Origin: Acidobacteriota bacterium
Lineage (GTDB): Bacteria; Acidobacteriota; Holophagae; Holophagales; Holophagaceae
Length of the DNA: 64,000 nucleotides
Assembly: GCA_016195985.1 (NCBI GenBank)
Contig: JACPYP010000012.1
Span: forward strand, 140,027-204,026
Direction of reading: 5' to 3'
This document shows positions 27,436 to 35,978 of the stretch, in pieces. The position numbers and the translations under genes are program-made. The notes under the pieces were generated by a model. The model was not told the DNA's origin and searched no databases. It saw nothing but the letters and a program-made list of their open reading frames with translations. Position 1 is the stretch's first letter. Each line of letters opens with the position of its first letter.

Positions 27436-29432
27436 ACCCCGCCACCTCCTTCCGGGGGCCGCTCGTCCTCCATGGGCTCGGCCGGTTCGCCGTGGCTGGT
27501 GCAGGGCTGCATCGGCTCGGTGCCACAGGCGAAAAACTCGTCCTGTTTTTGCGGGCATTCTTCGCGTGCCAGCTGTCCCGTAGTGGGATCGATGCTGCGG
27601 ACCACGACGGTCTCCGGCATGGGGAAATCCACGTTGGGCCGCGAGGCCAGGGCCTTGGCCATGAATCGCTCCCAGATCGGGGCGGCGACGGCCCCTCCCG
27701 TGAAGCCCTTTCCGCCGGGCCGAGGCTGGTCGTACCCGATCCAGACCCCCGTCACCAGGTTCGGGGTGTAGCCGACGAACCAGGCGTCCACGCCGTTGTC
27801 CGTGGTGCCCGTCTTCCCGGCGGAGGGGCGGGTCTGGCTGAAGGCGCGAAGGGACTTGGCGGTGCCGTAGGTCAGCACGTCCTTCAGCATCTGGGTGGTG
27901 ATGAAGGAGGCCGCTGGAGACATGGCCTGGGATGTGGCCGGCGGGTTCTCGATCCAGGTCTGCCGCCTGCGGTCATAGATCCGGAGGATGGTCCTGGCCT
28001 CGGCCTTGGCGCCTGCGTTGGCCAGAGGCGTGTAGGCCTGCACCAGATCCTTCAGGGTGACCTCGCCGGTCCCCAGGGCCAGGGAGAGGCCGCTCTGGGC
28101 GGACAGCGAGAGCCCCGCCTTTCCCGCGAACTCCACGAAGGACGGCACGCCCACCGCTTCCAGCACCTTCACGGTGATGATGTTGCCGGAATGGGCCAGG
28201 GCCTGGCGGAGGGACAGCTCTCCGAACTGTTCCCGGCCGTAGTTCTGGGGTTTCCAGGTCTGGCCGGGGCCCGCGTCGTAGGCCACGGCCTCGTCGCTCC
28301 AGAGGCTGGCCGCCGTGAGGCCCTTCTCCAGGGCGGCGGCATAGATGAGAGGCTTGATGGCGGAGCCGGGCTGCCGCTTGGAGACGAAGGCGCGGTTGAG
28401 GGCGGTGGAGGTTCCTTCCGCGTCTCCTACTGCGGCGAGGACGTCGCCCGTGGTTGGATCCAGGCAGACCAGGGCGCCCTGCAGCCCGGGGGAGAGGTGC
28501 TTGACGCTCTCCCGCAGGGTTTGTTCCGCCAGGCGCTGCAGGTCCAGGTCCATGGCGGCGACGACCTCCAGGCCGCCCTGTTCCACGGCAGTGGCCCCCA
28601 GGCGCCCGATCAGCTGCGCCCGGATCTGCGCCAGATACTGTGGAGCCTGCCCCAGCGGCCGGGTGGCGGCCCCGTGGGCCTGGAGGGCCAACCGCCGCTG
28701 CGGGGTGATGGCATGGACTTCCTCCATGCGTTTGAGGACCACATCCCGCCGGCTCGCCACGTCGGCGGGCTTCCCGAAGGGGTTGTAGCGGCTCGGATTC
28801 TTGGGCACCCCCGCCAGAAGCAGGCATTCGCCGTCGCTCAGCTCTTCGGGGCTTTTGTCGAAGTAGAGGCGCGCGGCCTGGACAATGCCCTGGGCGCCGT
28901 TCCCGTAGTAGATCTCATTGAAATACATCTCCAGGATCTGCTGCTTGGTGTAGGTCCTCTCGAACTCCAGGGCCAGCTTGGCCTCCTCGATCTTCCGGTC
29001 GAGGGTCCGCGCCGAGCTCAGGAATTTGTTCTTGATGAGCTGCTGGGTGATGGTGGAGCCCCCCTCGGCCATCCGCCCCTTGAGCACGTCCTTCATGGCC
29101 GCGCGCGCGATGCTCCGGTAGTCGAGCCCGCTGTGCTCGTAGAACCGGGAATCCTCCACGGCCAGCAGCGCCTGCTGCAGAAAGCCGGGAATCCGGTCGA
29201 GGGTGGCCCAGTAGCGGTTCTGGGGCGGGATGCGCCCCACGTAGCGGCCCTGGCTGTCGAGCACCGTGACGGATGTGACCCCGGCGGGCAGGGGCGGGCA
29301 GGTGGCGATGGGGGTCTGGCCCTGCTGGCCCCAGGCGGCCAGGCCCTGAATCAGGCTCAGCGCCAGGAGGGCCGGGCGATGCCACGGGTGCCACCGGTTT
29401 CGGATGGGCCGCTTCGCGCAGGGCAATGTCAA
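27432..29432 (-). CDS. Class A penicillin-binding protein
   Basis: Bifunctional peptidoglycan synthase of 666 residues: a glycosyltransferase (GT51) and a transpeptidase. An N-terminal TM helix (about 19-35) anchors it. The GT51 part shows AVEDSRFYEH with E93 as catalytic acid and EGGSTITQQLIKN. The transpeptidase part has the SxxK motif (PGSAIKP, near residue 357), SGN (near 416) and KTGT (near 537). The C-terminal tail has paired cysteines (EECP, ACGT, QPCTS). The start is a TTG at 29432 with GAAGAAGGAG 5 bases upstream; the upstream part of the open frame has no start features. Confidence 0.93.
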   Translation of the reverse strand: MTLPCAKRPIRNRWHPWHRPALLALSLIQGLAAWGQQGQTPIATCPPLPAGVTSVTVLDSQGRYVGRIPPQNRYWATLDRIPGFLQQALLAVEDSRFYEHSGLDYRSIARAAMKDVLKGRMAEGGSTITQQLIKNKFLSSARTLDRKIEEAKLALEFERTYTKQQILEMYFNEIYYGNGAQGIVQAARLYFDKSPEELSDGECLLLAGVPKNPSRYNPFGKPADVASRRDVVLKRMEEVHAITPQRRLALQAHGAATRPLGQAPQYLAQIRAQLIGRLGATAVEQGGLEVVAAMDLDLQRLAEQTLRESVKHLSPGLQGALVCLDPTTGDVLAAVGDAEGTSTALNRAFVSKRQPGSAIKPLIYAAALEKGLTAASLWSDEAVAYDAGPGQTWKPQNYGREQFGELSLRQALAHSGNIITVKVLEAVGVPSFVEFAGKAGLSLSAQSGLSLALGTGEVTLKDLVQAYTPLANAGAKAEARTILRIYDRRRQTWIENPPATSQAMSPAASFITTQMLKDVLTYGTAKSLRAFSQTRPSAGKTGTTDNGVDAWFVGYTPNLVTGVWIGYDQPRPGGKGFTGGAVAAPIWERFMAKALASRPNVDFPMPETVVVRSIDPTTGQLAREECPQKQDEFFACGTEPMQPCTSHGEPAEPMEDERPPEGGGGV

Positions 29433-29529
29433 AACCGCTCCTTCTTCCGGACCCTGCGATTCACCAGGGCAGCTGACCCATTCTGAAGCCGAATCGGCTC
29501 GTGTCCATGCCGCGGGCGGCCATGGGGTC

Positions 29530-29565
29530 TTGACGGATTCGAAATTCGCAACCATTATGGTTTCG
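29530..29565 (+). promoter_or_regulatory. Rrf2 promoter with overlapping palindromic operator
   Basis: TTGACG (29530-29535), 17 bases, then CATTAT (29553-29558) form a good promoter. The -10 lies inside the imperfect palindrome CGCAACCATTATGGTTTCG (29547-29565), a near copy of the site at 30022-30040. This fits autorepression. Confidence 0.75.
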
Positions 29566-29578
29566 GGAATCGAATCCG

Positions 29579-30001
29579 ATGAGCAACACCCGCTTCACCG
29601 TCGCCATACATGTCCTGACGCTCCTGGCCTACTGCGGGCCGGAAGCGCTGACCTCCGAATTCATCGCCGGGAGCGTCAACACCAATCCCGTCGTGATCCG
29701 CCGCATCCTGTCCACCCTCCGGGAAGCCAAGCTGGTCGCCTCCCAGGCCGGGCCTGGCGGCGGATGGCAACTCCTGCGCGACCCGCGCAAGATCACCCTC
29801 CGGGATATCCTGGCCGCCGTGAGCGGCGATCCCACCTTCCTGCTCCACAGCGCGCCGCCGAACATCGAATGCCCGGTGGGGAGGGACATCCAGGCGATTC
29901 TCGCGCGCCGCTTCCAGTCGGCCCAGGAAGCCATGGAGCGCGATCTGGAGCGCACCACCATCGCCCAGCTCATTTCCGAGGTCGGGGGCGGCTCTGCGTA
30001 G
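29579..30001 (+). CDS. Rrf2 family transcriptional regulator
   Basis: 140-residue regulator with the Rrf2 winged helix: MSNTRFTVAIHVLTLLAYCG, then a recognition segment NTNPVVIRRILSTLREAKLV and the wing GPGGGWQL. Only two cysteines are visible (residue 19 and in IECPVGRD), so the IscR-type three-cysteine Fe-S site is absent. It is more like the YwnA/redox-type members. It precedes a QorB-like quinone reductase by 59 bp, and palindromic sites sit in front of both genes. It probably represses both and releases under electrophile or redox stress. Confidence 0.9.
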   Translation: MSNTRFTVAIHVLTLLAYCGPEALTSEFIAGSVNTNPVVIRRILSTLREAKLVASQAGPGGGWQLLRDPRKITLRDILAAVSGDPTFLLHSAPPNIECPVGRDIQAILARRFQSAQEAMERDLERTTIAQLISEVGGGSA

Positions 30002-30021
30002 CCCCTTTTTTTAACCAAATC

Positions 30022-30040
30022 CGCAACCATATTGGTTGCG
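30022..30040. promoter_or_regulatory. Perfect Rrf2 operator in front of the reductase gene
   Basis: CGCAACCATATTGGTTGCG is a perfect 8-3-8 palindrome lying between the Rrf2 and reductase genes. It shares its left arm exactly with the site at 29547-29565. Confidence 0.75.
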
Positions 30041-30060
30041 TTTTATCCAAGGAGCCCATT

Positions 30061-30915
30061 ATGATCGTCGTCACCGGAGCCACCGGCCAGCTCGGCCGCC
30101 TCGTGATCCACAACCTGCTGAAGGTCGTGCCTCCTCAGAACATCATCGCGGCGGTCCGCACTCCCGCGCATGCGGCGGACCTTGCGGCGCTCGGCGTCCA
30201 GATCCGGGAGGCCGACTACGACCGCCCCGGGACCTTGGCGGAAGCCTTCAAGGGCGCCGAGAAGGTGCTTCTGATCTCCTCCAGCGAAGTGGGGAAACGC
30301 GCTCCCCAGCACAAGGCCGCGATCGATGCCGCCAAGAAGGCCGGGGTGAAGCTCCTGGCCTACACCAGCCTGCTCCATGCGGACCGCTCGCCGCTGGCGC
30401 TTGCGAAGGAGCATCAAGAAACTGAAGCCTACCTGAAGGCTTCAGGTCTCCCGCTCGTCCTTCTGCGCAATGGCTGGTACACGGAGAACTACACGCACAG
30501 CATCGCGCCCGCGCTGGAATTCGGCGTCTTCCTCGGAAGCGCCGGCGAGGGGCGCATCGCTTCCGCGGCCCGTGCCGACTTCGCGGAGGCCGCCGCGGCG
30601 GTGCTCACGAAGCCCCACCAGGCCGGGAAGGTGTATGAGCTGTCAGGCGATGATTCGTACACGCTGGCTGAATTCGCCGCGGAGATCAGCCGGCAGTCCG
30701 GCAAGACGGTGGCCTATCAGGACCTTCCCGAGGCCGGTTACCAAGCGGCGCTCGTCAAGGCGGGCCTCCCCGAGGGGTTCGCGGCGCTCCTGGCCGATTC
30801 CGACACCGGGGCCTCCAAGGGCGGTCTCTTCGACGAATCCCGCACGCTGAGCGGTCTCATCGGCCGTCCCACCACGCCCTTCGCCAAACTCGTGGCCAAG
30901 GCCCTCGAAGGTTGA
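30061..30915 (+). CDS. QorB-like NAD(P)H:quinone reductase (NmrA-type SDR)
   Basis: 284-residue atypical short-chain dehydrogenase. The NAD(P)-binding motif VTGATGQLGRL is at residues 4-14, followed by LISSSEVGKRAPQHKAAIDA and YTSLLHADRSPL, close to E. coli QorB/YtfG as I recall it. It would reduce quinones with NADPH to limit redox cycling. AAGGAG precedes the ATG by 8 bases. A perfect operator palindrome just upstream ties it to the Rrf2 regulator. Confidence 0.88.
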   Translation: MIVVTGATGQLGRLVIHNLLKVVPPQNIIAAVRTPAHAADLAALGVQIREADYDRPGTLAEAFKGAEKVLLISSSEVGKRAPQHKAAIDAAKKAGVKLLAYTSLLHADRSPLALAKEHQETEAYLKASGLPLVLLRNGWYTENYTHSIAPALEFGVFLGSAGEGRIASAARADFAEAAAAVLTKPHQAGKVYELSGDDSYTLAEFAAEISRQSGKTVAYQDLPEAGYQAALVKAGLPEGFAALLADSDTGASKGGLFDESRTLSGLIGRPTTPFAKLVAKALEG

Positions 30916-30943
30916 TCCTCCATCTGCGGAAGGCCTGCGGACC

Positions 30944-32149
30944 TCATTCGCCCAGTGGCGACATGAGGCCGGCAGGACGCGCGGCCCGCGTGCCGAGAAC
31001 GACCAGGGGGACCGCGATCGCGTGGACGGCGATGACGGAAAGCCAGATGGCTCCCGGCCATTCCTTTTGGACGGCCAGGTAGATGGCTGAGAAGGCCAGG
31101 GGGCTGATGATGGAGGCCAGGCTCACGGTGGAGGTCAGCACGCCCTGGAGCTGACCCTGCCGGGCCGGATCCACCTGCCGGGTGGCCAGGGCTTGAAAGG
31201 CGGGGGTGCCCACGCCGCCGAGGGCGAAGACCGGCATGATGGCGAACACGATCCAGCCCTGCCTGGCGAAGGCCATGGCCGCGAGCGCGAGGCAGCCGCA
31301 GGCGAGTCCGGCGAGGACGGCCCAGCGCTCACCGAGCCGCCGGGTCGCTGGGCCCGGCAGCAGCGCCTGCACCAGCGTTTGGCAGACGCCGAAGGCGCCC
31401 AGGGAAAGGCCGATCCAGAGGCCGTTCCACCGGAACGTGTCGAAGCCCCACAACGCCCAGCAGGTGCCATAGGCCTCTCCGGTGGCGCTGAGAATGAAAA
31501 ACACGAGGATGACCGGCAGGAGGCCCTTCATCGAAAAGGCCCAGCGCAGCTGCGAAAGCGGATTGAGCGCGGCCAGACTGATCTTCCGGCGGGCCGGAGT
31601 GCGGGATTCCGGGAGGACGAACCAGGCCAGGAGGAAATTGCAGGCGTTCAGCGCCGCGGCGGCCATGAAGGGGAGGCGGAGCCAGCAGTCGCCGAGCCAT
31701 CCGCCGAGAACCGGCCCGACGATGAAGCCGATGCCGAACATGGCGTTGAACAGGCCGAAGCGGCGGGCCCGCTCGTCCTCATGCGAAATGTCGGTGATGT
31801 AGGCCATCGCCACGGAAGCATTGGCGCTGGTCAGGCCCGCGATGGCGCGGCCGAGCAGCAGCAGCCAGGTTTGCGGCGCAAAGGCCATGAGGACATAATT
31901 GGCCGCTGCCCCCGCCAGGGAGAGAAGCAGCACGGGGCGCCGGCCGAAGGTGTCGCTCAAGGCGCCGAGCACAGGCGCGAAGAGGAACTGCATGGCCGCG
32001 TAGAGCGCGGTCATGATTCCGATGTAGGGCGCGATGTTCCGGGTGTGCGCCACCTCCGCGAGAAGCCGCGGAAGGATGGGGAAGATGAGGCCTATGCCTA
32101 CGGCGTCCAGGACGATCGCGGCAAAAATAACGACAAGGGGCTTGTTCAC
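30944..32149 (-). CDS. Tet-type MFS efflux transporter
   Basis: Twelve-helix major facilitator of 401 residues in the TetA-like drug:H+ antiporter group. The N-terminus (NKPLVVIFAAIVLDAVGIGL then IFPILPRLL) is strikingly like tetracycline exporters, and the loop 2-3 motif A is GALSDTFGRRPVLL. GTG at 32149 is the start. The substrate is not proven to be tetracycline; many homologues export other compounds. It follows the quinone reductase gene by 45 bp on the same strand and may be under control of the divergent TetR protein. Confidence 0.88.
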   Translation of the reverse strand: MNKPLVVIFAAIVLDAVGIGLIFPILPRLLAEVAHTRNIAPYIGIMTALYAAMQFLFAPVLGALSDTFGRRPVLLLSLAGAAANYVLMAFAPQTWLLLLGRAIAGLTSANASVAMAYITDISHEDERARRFGLFNAMFGIGFIVGPVLGGWLGDCWLRLPFMAAAALNACNFLLAWFVLPESRTPARRKISLAALNPLSQLRWAFSMKGLLPVILVFFILSATGEAYGTCWALWGFDTFRWNGLWIGLSLGAFGVCQTLVQALLPGPATRRLGERWAVLAGLACGCLALAAMAFARQGWIVFAIMPVFALGGVGTPAFQALATRQVDPARQGQLQGVLTSTVSLASIISPLAFSAIYLAVQKEWPGAIWLSVIAVHAIAVPLVVLGTRAARPAGLMSPLGE

Positions 32150-32194
32150 GGCGGGAATCCAGGGGAAACGGCCCGCGTGCCGCGGACCTTCGGT

Positions 32195-33100
32195 TCAGGC
32201 GACGGCGATCACGAGCTTGCCCGTGACATGCCCGGCGGCGCTCCGCGCGTGCGCCTCGGCGGTGCGTTCAAAGGGGAAGACCTGTTCCAGGTGCAACCGG
32301 AACCCGCCTTCGGAATAAAGCTGTGCCGCCTCGGCCAGCACCCGCTCCGGGTGTTTCGGAGGCCCGGAGGAGAACCGCGCGCCGAATTGCGGAGCCGTGA
32401 AATCAGCCACGGAGAGCACGCGCGAGGGGCTGCCGACGATGCCGATCAGTTCCGGAATGATCCCCGAGCCCGCCAGATCGAGGGCAGCGTCCACGCCCCC
32501 TGGCGCGAGCGGCCTCACCCGTTCCGCCAGGCCGGGGCCATAGGCCACCGGGACGGCGCCGAGATCCCGCAGGTAGCCGTGCTTCCCCGGGCTCGCGGTG
32601 CCGATGACGGAAATCCCGCGGTGGCGGGCGATTTGGAGGACGGCCGAGCCAATCCCGCCCGCGGCGCCGCTCACCAGCAGCGTCTCGCTGCGGGTCACGC
32701 CGATCTCATCGAGGCTGCGCAGGGCCGTTTCGACGATGACCGGAAGGCCGGCCGCCGCCTCGAAGGGCAGATCATCCGGCTTGAGGGCCCAGTGCGTGAG
32801 GACGGCAAACTGCGCCACCGTGCCCGTGCCGAACCCGAAGACGGCGTCTCCGATCGATACGTTGGAGACGCCGAGACCCACCTCGTCCACGAGGCCCGAC
32901 GCTTCGACACCGACCCCGGAGGGGAAGCTCAGCGCCTCAAAATCCCGGTACTGTCCGGCCCGGCGTTTCCAGTCCGAGGGATTGACTCCGGCGGCCCGGA
33001 CGGCGATCCGGATCTGGCCCGGACCGGCCTGAGGCTCTTGGATGTCGGCCTCGAACAGGACTTCAGGGCCGCCGTATTCGTTGAATTGAAATGCCTTCAT
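32195..33100 (-). CDS. NADP-dependent quinone-reductase-like oxidoreductase
   Basis: Medium-chain dehydrogenase of 301 residues, zinc-independent. The start MKAFQFNEYGGPEVL is typical of quinone/enoyl reductases. AAGVNPSDWKRRAG and the Rossmann motif VSGAAGGIGSAVLQIARHRG follow. It would reduce quinones or electrophilic enones with NADPH. The ATG at 33100 has GGA 6 bases upstream. It is divergent from a TetR gene across a 59-bp AT-rich gap, so regulation by that protein is likely. Confidence 0.9.
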   Translation of the reverse strand: MKAFQFNEYGGPEVLFEADIQEPQAGPGQIRIAVRAAGVNPSDWKRRAGQYRDFEALSFPSGVGVEASGLVDEVGLGVSNVSIGDAVFGFGTGTVAQFAVLTHWALKPDDLPFEAAAGLPVIVETALRSLDEIGVTRSETLLVSGAAGGIGSAVLQIARHRGISVIGTASPGKHGYLRDLGAVPVAYGPGLAERVRPLAPGGVDAALDLAGSGIIPELIGIVGSPSRVLSVADFTAPQFGARFSSGPPKHPERVLAEAAQLYSEGGFRLHLEQVFPFERTAEAHARSAAGHVTGKLVIAVA

Positions 33101-33159
33101 GATTGTTCCAATATATGTATCGAATATCAATATATACTCAGTATGCATTAAGTTATGCT
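33101..33159. promoter_or_regulatory. AT-rich divergent promoter region
   Basis: The 59 bases between the reductase and tetR genes are far more AT-rich than the surroundings. Two copies of CAATATAT, about 18 bases apart, suggest a binding site for the TetR protein. The exact promoter boxes could not be fixed. Confidence 0.45.
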
Positions 33160-33810
33160 ATGAAAGACCACATGTCAATTCCCTCCGACCGTCGAACCCG
33201 CAAGCGCCTCATCACGCGACAAGGCATCTCCAACTCAGCCACGCGCCTCTTCTATGAGCGGGGCTTTGACCGGGTGACAGTGGACGAGATCGCGGCCGCC
33301 GCCGACGTCGGGCGGATGACGGTGTTCAACCACTTCCCCCGCAAGGAGGACATGTTCTTCGACCGGGAGGAGGAGGGGCGCGAGCTCCTGCGCGAGGCCC
33401 TGCGGCAGCGCGATCCCGGCATCACTCCGGTTGAAACGCTGCGCATGCTCGCCCACCGGCTCGCCATGGAGGAGAGCCCCTTTGTCCGGTTTACCTCCGC
33501 GAGCCAAGGTTTCGTAGAGACGATCGAGGGCAGCGAAACGCTCAGGGCCCGCGCCAGGGCGATACGCGGCGAACTCGCGGAAATCCTGGCGGCCGCGCTG
33601 GCCGAAGGCGCCGGGCGGAAGCCTGCGGACCCCGACGCCCACCTGGCGGCCGGCCTGCTCTTGGCGATGTGGAGCGTGGCCCTCATCCAGGGGCATCAGG
33701 CCTTTCGACAGAGCCGGAATTCAGAAGACGCGAAAACCGTTTTTCTCAGCCTTGTGGATAAGGGCACCATCGGCATCCATGCCGCGATGGCGGGAACGCC
33801 TTACGCCTGA
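33160..33810 (+). CDS. TetR family transcriptional regulator
   Basis: 216-residue regulator with an N-terminal TetR DNA-binding domain: ISNSATRLFYERGFDRVTVD then EIAAAADVGRMTVFNHFPRK. The C-terminal ligand-binding part is helical. The start could be 33160 or MSIPSD at 33172; neither has a strong ribosome site. Placed divergently from the quinone reductase and MFS genes, it probably represses them until a toxic ligand binds. Confidence 0.9.
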   Translation: MKDHMSIPSDRRTRKRLITRQGISNSATRLFYERGFDRVTVDEIAAAADVGRMTVFNHFPRKEDMFFDREEEGRELLREALRQRDPGITPVETLRMLAHRLAMEESPFVRFTSASQGFVETIEGSETLRARARAIRGELAEILAAALAEGAGRKPADPDAHLAAGLLLAMWSVALIQGHQAFRQSRNSEDAKTVFLSLVDKGTIGIHAAMAGTPYA

Positions 33811-33834
33811 TGGGCGGCATCGCATCCAGGGCGG

Positions 33835-34105
33835 TCACTTGATTTCGATTTTCAGCTGATCGAGCCGATAAGGCGGCTTCCCCAGCGCAGGGCTCAGCTT
33901 GTCTTAGGAGCCCTCTTCGTAGAGGTAGGTTTCGCCCGTCGTCCGGTCGTAAAAGAAAATCATCTCCACCATGGAAAAGGGAACCTCGTCGTCGGTCTGC
34001 GTGGCGAACATCACCAGAGCATCGCCTCCCTTTCCGATCGAGTCTTCAACCACGGCCAATCGCCGATGACATTCTCAAAGAGGGTGCCGACGTTTTCCGC
34101 CTCCA
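33835..34105 (-). pseudogene. Frameshifted remnant of an unknown small gene
   Basis: Directly downstream of the DUF2200 gene on the same strand, protein-like stretches lie in different frames. LEAENVGTLFENVIGDW is in one frame; LAVVEDSIGKGGDALVMFAT with MIFFYDRTTGETYLYEEGS is in another, followed by an in-frame TAA (33906-33904) and then DKLSPALGKPPYRLDQLKIE and a final TGA. This needs one frameshift and one stop to be read through. I do not recognise the family. It is either a decayed gene or a site of sequencing error. Confidence 0.5.
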
Positions 34106-34110
34106 GGGGG

Positions 34111-34473
34111 TTAGAGGCCCTGGCTCCGGCGGAGAATCTTGTCGATGGGTTTGCCCTTTGCCAGTTCATCAATGAGCTTGTCGAGGTATCTGATGTTCTG
34201 GGTCATCGGATCCTGAATATCCTCCACGCGAACGCCGCAAACCACGCCCGTGATCTGGGACCGGTCCGGGTGAATGGCCGGAGCCTGATCAAAAAAGGTC
34301 TGGAAATCAATCTTTACAGCGGTGTGGCGGTCGAGTTGGGCCCGGCTGTAGCCCGTCAGCCAGCAGATGATGGTGTCGACCTCTTCCTTGGTGCGGTTTT
34401 TCCGCTCGGCCTTTTGAACGTAAAGAGGATAGACGCTCGTGAAAAGCAGTTTCGAGATGTCGCGGGAGGACAT
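34111..34473 (-). CDS. DUF2200 family protein
   Basis: 120-residue protein matching DUF2200: DISKLLFTSVYPLYVQKAER, then KEEVDTIICWLTGYSRAQLD and a C-terminal helix ending RRSQGL. The function is unknown. GAGGAG precedes the ATG by 7 bases. Its single cysteine-bearing segments (IICWLTG, GVVCGVRVEDIQDPMTQNIR) are family features. It is probably an independent small transcription unit. Confidence 0.85.
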   Translation of the reverse strand: MSSRDISKLLFTSVYPLYVQKAERKNRTKEEVDTIICWLTGYSRAQLDRHTAVKIDFQTFFDQAPAIHPDRSQITGVVCGVRVEDIQDPMTQNIRYLDKLIDELAKGKPIDKILRRSQGL

Positions 34474-34549
34474 GGAGGCTCCTCTTGTCTGCGGGTTGGT
34501 GGGACCTCTTCGCCCGGGCTCATGGCCGGATGCGGCTGGAATGGCCTGG

Positions 34550-34960
34550 CTAGGACGCGGCCACAACAAAAAAGCCGATGGCGATGAGAAGGCACAGCGG
34601 GGAAAACAGCCAGGTATCCCACCTGGCGAACGAAGAGCCGCGGACGCGCTTGAAAAAGCCGACGAAGCGGAACTCTCCGATGGCGCGGAGGGCAAAGACG
34701 GCGCCGATGGCGACCGTCAGCCAGTGCGCCGGAGAACCCGGGAATGAAGAAAACAGGAAGAAGCCACGGATGACAGCGACACACGCCGCCGCGCTCAAAG
34801 CGAGGGCCACGGCCACCGTGCTGAGGCGCGACGGGGTGAAGAGGGGCTTGCCGTTCGATTCGGGAATGGCGGTCCCCTTGCCCCATCGGCCACCGGCCGC
34901 CCAGTAGAGGTGGAGGCCCGCAAGGAACAACAGCGTGGATGCCAGAAGCGTGGGAACCAT
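34550..34960 (-). CDS. DUF3995 family membrane protein
   Basis: Integral membrane protein of 136 residues with about four TM helices. LLFLAGLHLYWAAGGRWG near the N-terminus and the central PSRLSTVAVALALSAAACVA match the DUF3995 style. The function is unknown. The start at 34960 is set by the family pattern; the frame is open to 35026. It is 76 bp upstream of the DUF2200 gene on the same strand. Confidence 0.75.
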   Translation of the reverse strand: MVPTLLASTLLFLAGLHLYWAAGGRWGKGTAIPESNGKPLFTPSRLSTVAVALALSAAACVAVIRGFFLFSSFPGSPAHWLTVAIGAVFALRAIGEFRFVGFFKRVRGSSFARWDTWLFSPLCLLIAIGFFVVAAS

Positions 34961-35069
34961 GATGGCGTGTGGCCTTTGTGATGCCTGACGAAATGATGCT
35001 AACCGGTTTCGCTTGAGCCAAGGCATTGCGTGAAACGGGGAATCGGAGCGAAGGCCGGACCGCCCTTCT

Positions 35070-35924
35070 TCAGGTGACTCCGATCAGGAACTCCTCTGAA
35101 TGATCCGGGGGCCGGAGGCCATCTGTCCGGCCCGAGAAGTAGCGCTGGGCGAGCGAAGCGGCCGAAACATGCTGGACGTCTTTGAAGCCGGCCTCCCGGG
35201 CCAGCGACAGCATTTCCGAGGGCGTGAAGAAACTGATGAAGGGCGTTCCGCTCGCCTTCGCGCCGGCGGCGGCCCGCTCCACCGCCGGACGCACTTCGGC
35301 GTCCAGCAGCTCCATGGGAAGCATGAATGACATGGCGAACGTGGAGCCGGGAGCGAAGGCCGCGACCTGCCGGAGGGTCGCCGTGATCGCGTCCCTGGTC
35401 AGGTACATGCTGACGCCCGTGGAGGCCACGACGGAGGGCCGCTCCGGGTCGAAGCCCGCCGCCCTGAGCTGTTCCATCCAAGAGTCGCCGGCCTCGAAGT
35501 CGACGGGCACGAGCCGCAGGAAGGGGGGGATGCCGAGGCCAAGGTCCACCAGGCGCTGGCGCTTCCAGGCCTGGTGCCCCGGCTGATCGATTTCGAACAC
35601 GAGCAGCCCTGAAGCGATGTCCGGCCGGCGCTGTGCGAAGGTGTCCAGCCCCGCCCCAAGGAGGACGTACTGCCCGACGCCGCGAGCCGCCTGTTCCGCG
35701 ACCAGATCCTCAACGAGCCGGGCGCGGGCGATGATTGAAGCGCGGAAGGGCCGCGTGAAGGGGCTCATGTCCGGGCGGTTTCGCCAATCGCCGTCCGGGG
35801 CCGCCAGCTTCAGCCCGATTTCATCCTTGAACACGTGGGGCGGCTGATCGGCTTCGAGGTGCAACGCCCGCCACAAAGCGACCCGCACCGCCGTGCTGTC
35901 CGGTTCTGGTACCTTGCTCACCAT
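35070..35924 (-). CDS. SAM-dependent methyltransferase, LCM/PF04072 type
   Basis: 284-residue class I methyltransferase of the leucine carboxyl methyltransferase-like group. Motif I reads YVLLGAGLDTFAQRRPD; the following VFEIDQPGHQAWKRQRL supplies the SAM-binding acidic residue, and STGVSMYLTRDAI is typical. These bacterial enzymes methylate small molecules, often in secondary metabolism. GGAG lies 9 bases before the ATG. The substrate cannot be told. Confidence 0.88.
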   Translation of the reverse strand: MVSKVPEPDSTAVRVALWRALHLEADQPPHVFKDEIGLKLAAPDGDWRNRPDMSPFTRPFRASIIARARLVEDLVAEQAARGVGQYVLLGAGLDTFAQRRPDIASGLLVFEIDQPGHQAWKRQRLVDLGLGIPPFLRLVPVDFEAGDSWMEQLRAAGFDPERPSVVASTGVSMYLTRDAITATLRQVAAFAPGSTFAMSFMLPMELLDAEVRPAVERAAAGAKASGTPFISFFTPSEMLSLAREAGFKDVQHVSAASLAQRYFSGRTDGLRPPDHSEEFLIGVT

Positions 35925-35978
35925 GATGTTCGCTCCGGGATCTGGAAGGGGATGATCGCACTGATTCCCCTGCTGGAA

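Noticed and set aside
31193..33151. 652-codon plus-strand frame opposite the MFS and reductase genes
   Set aside because: Charged, low-complexity product spanning two real genes on the other strand.
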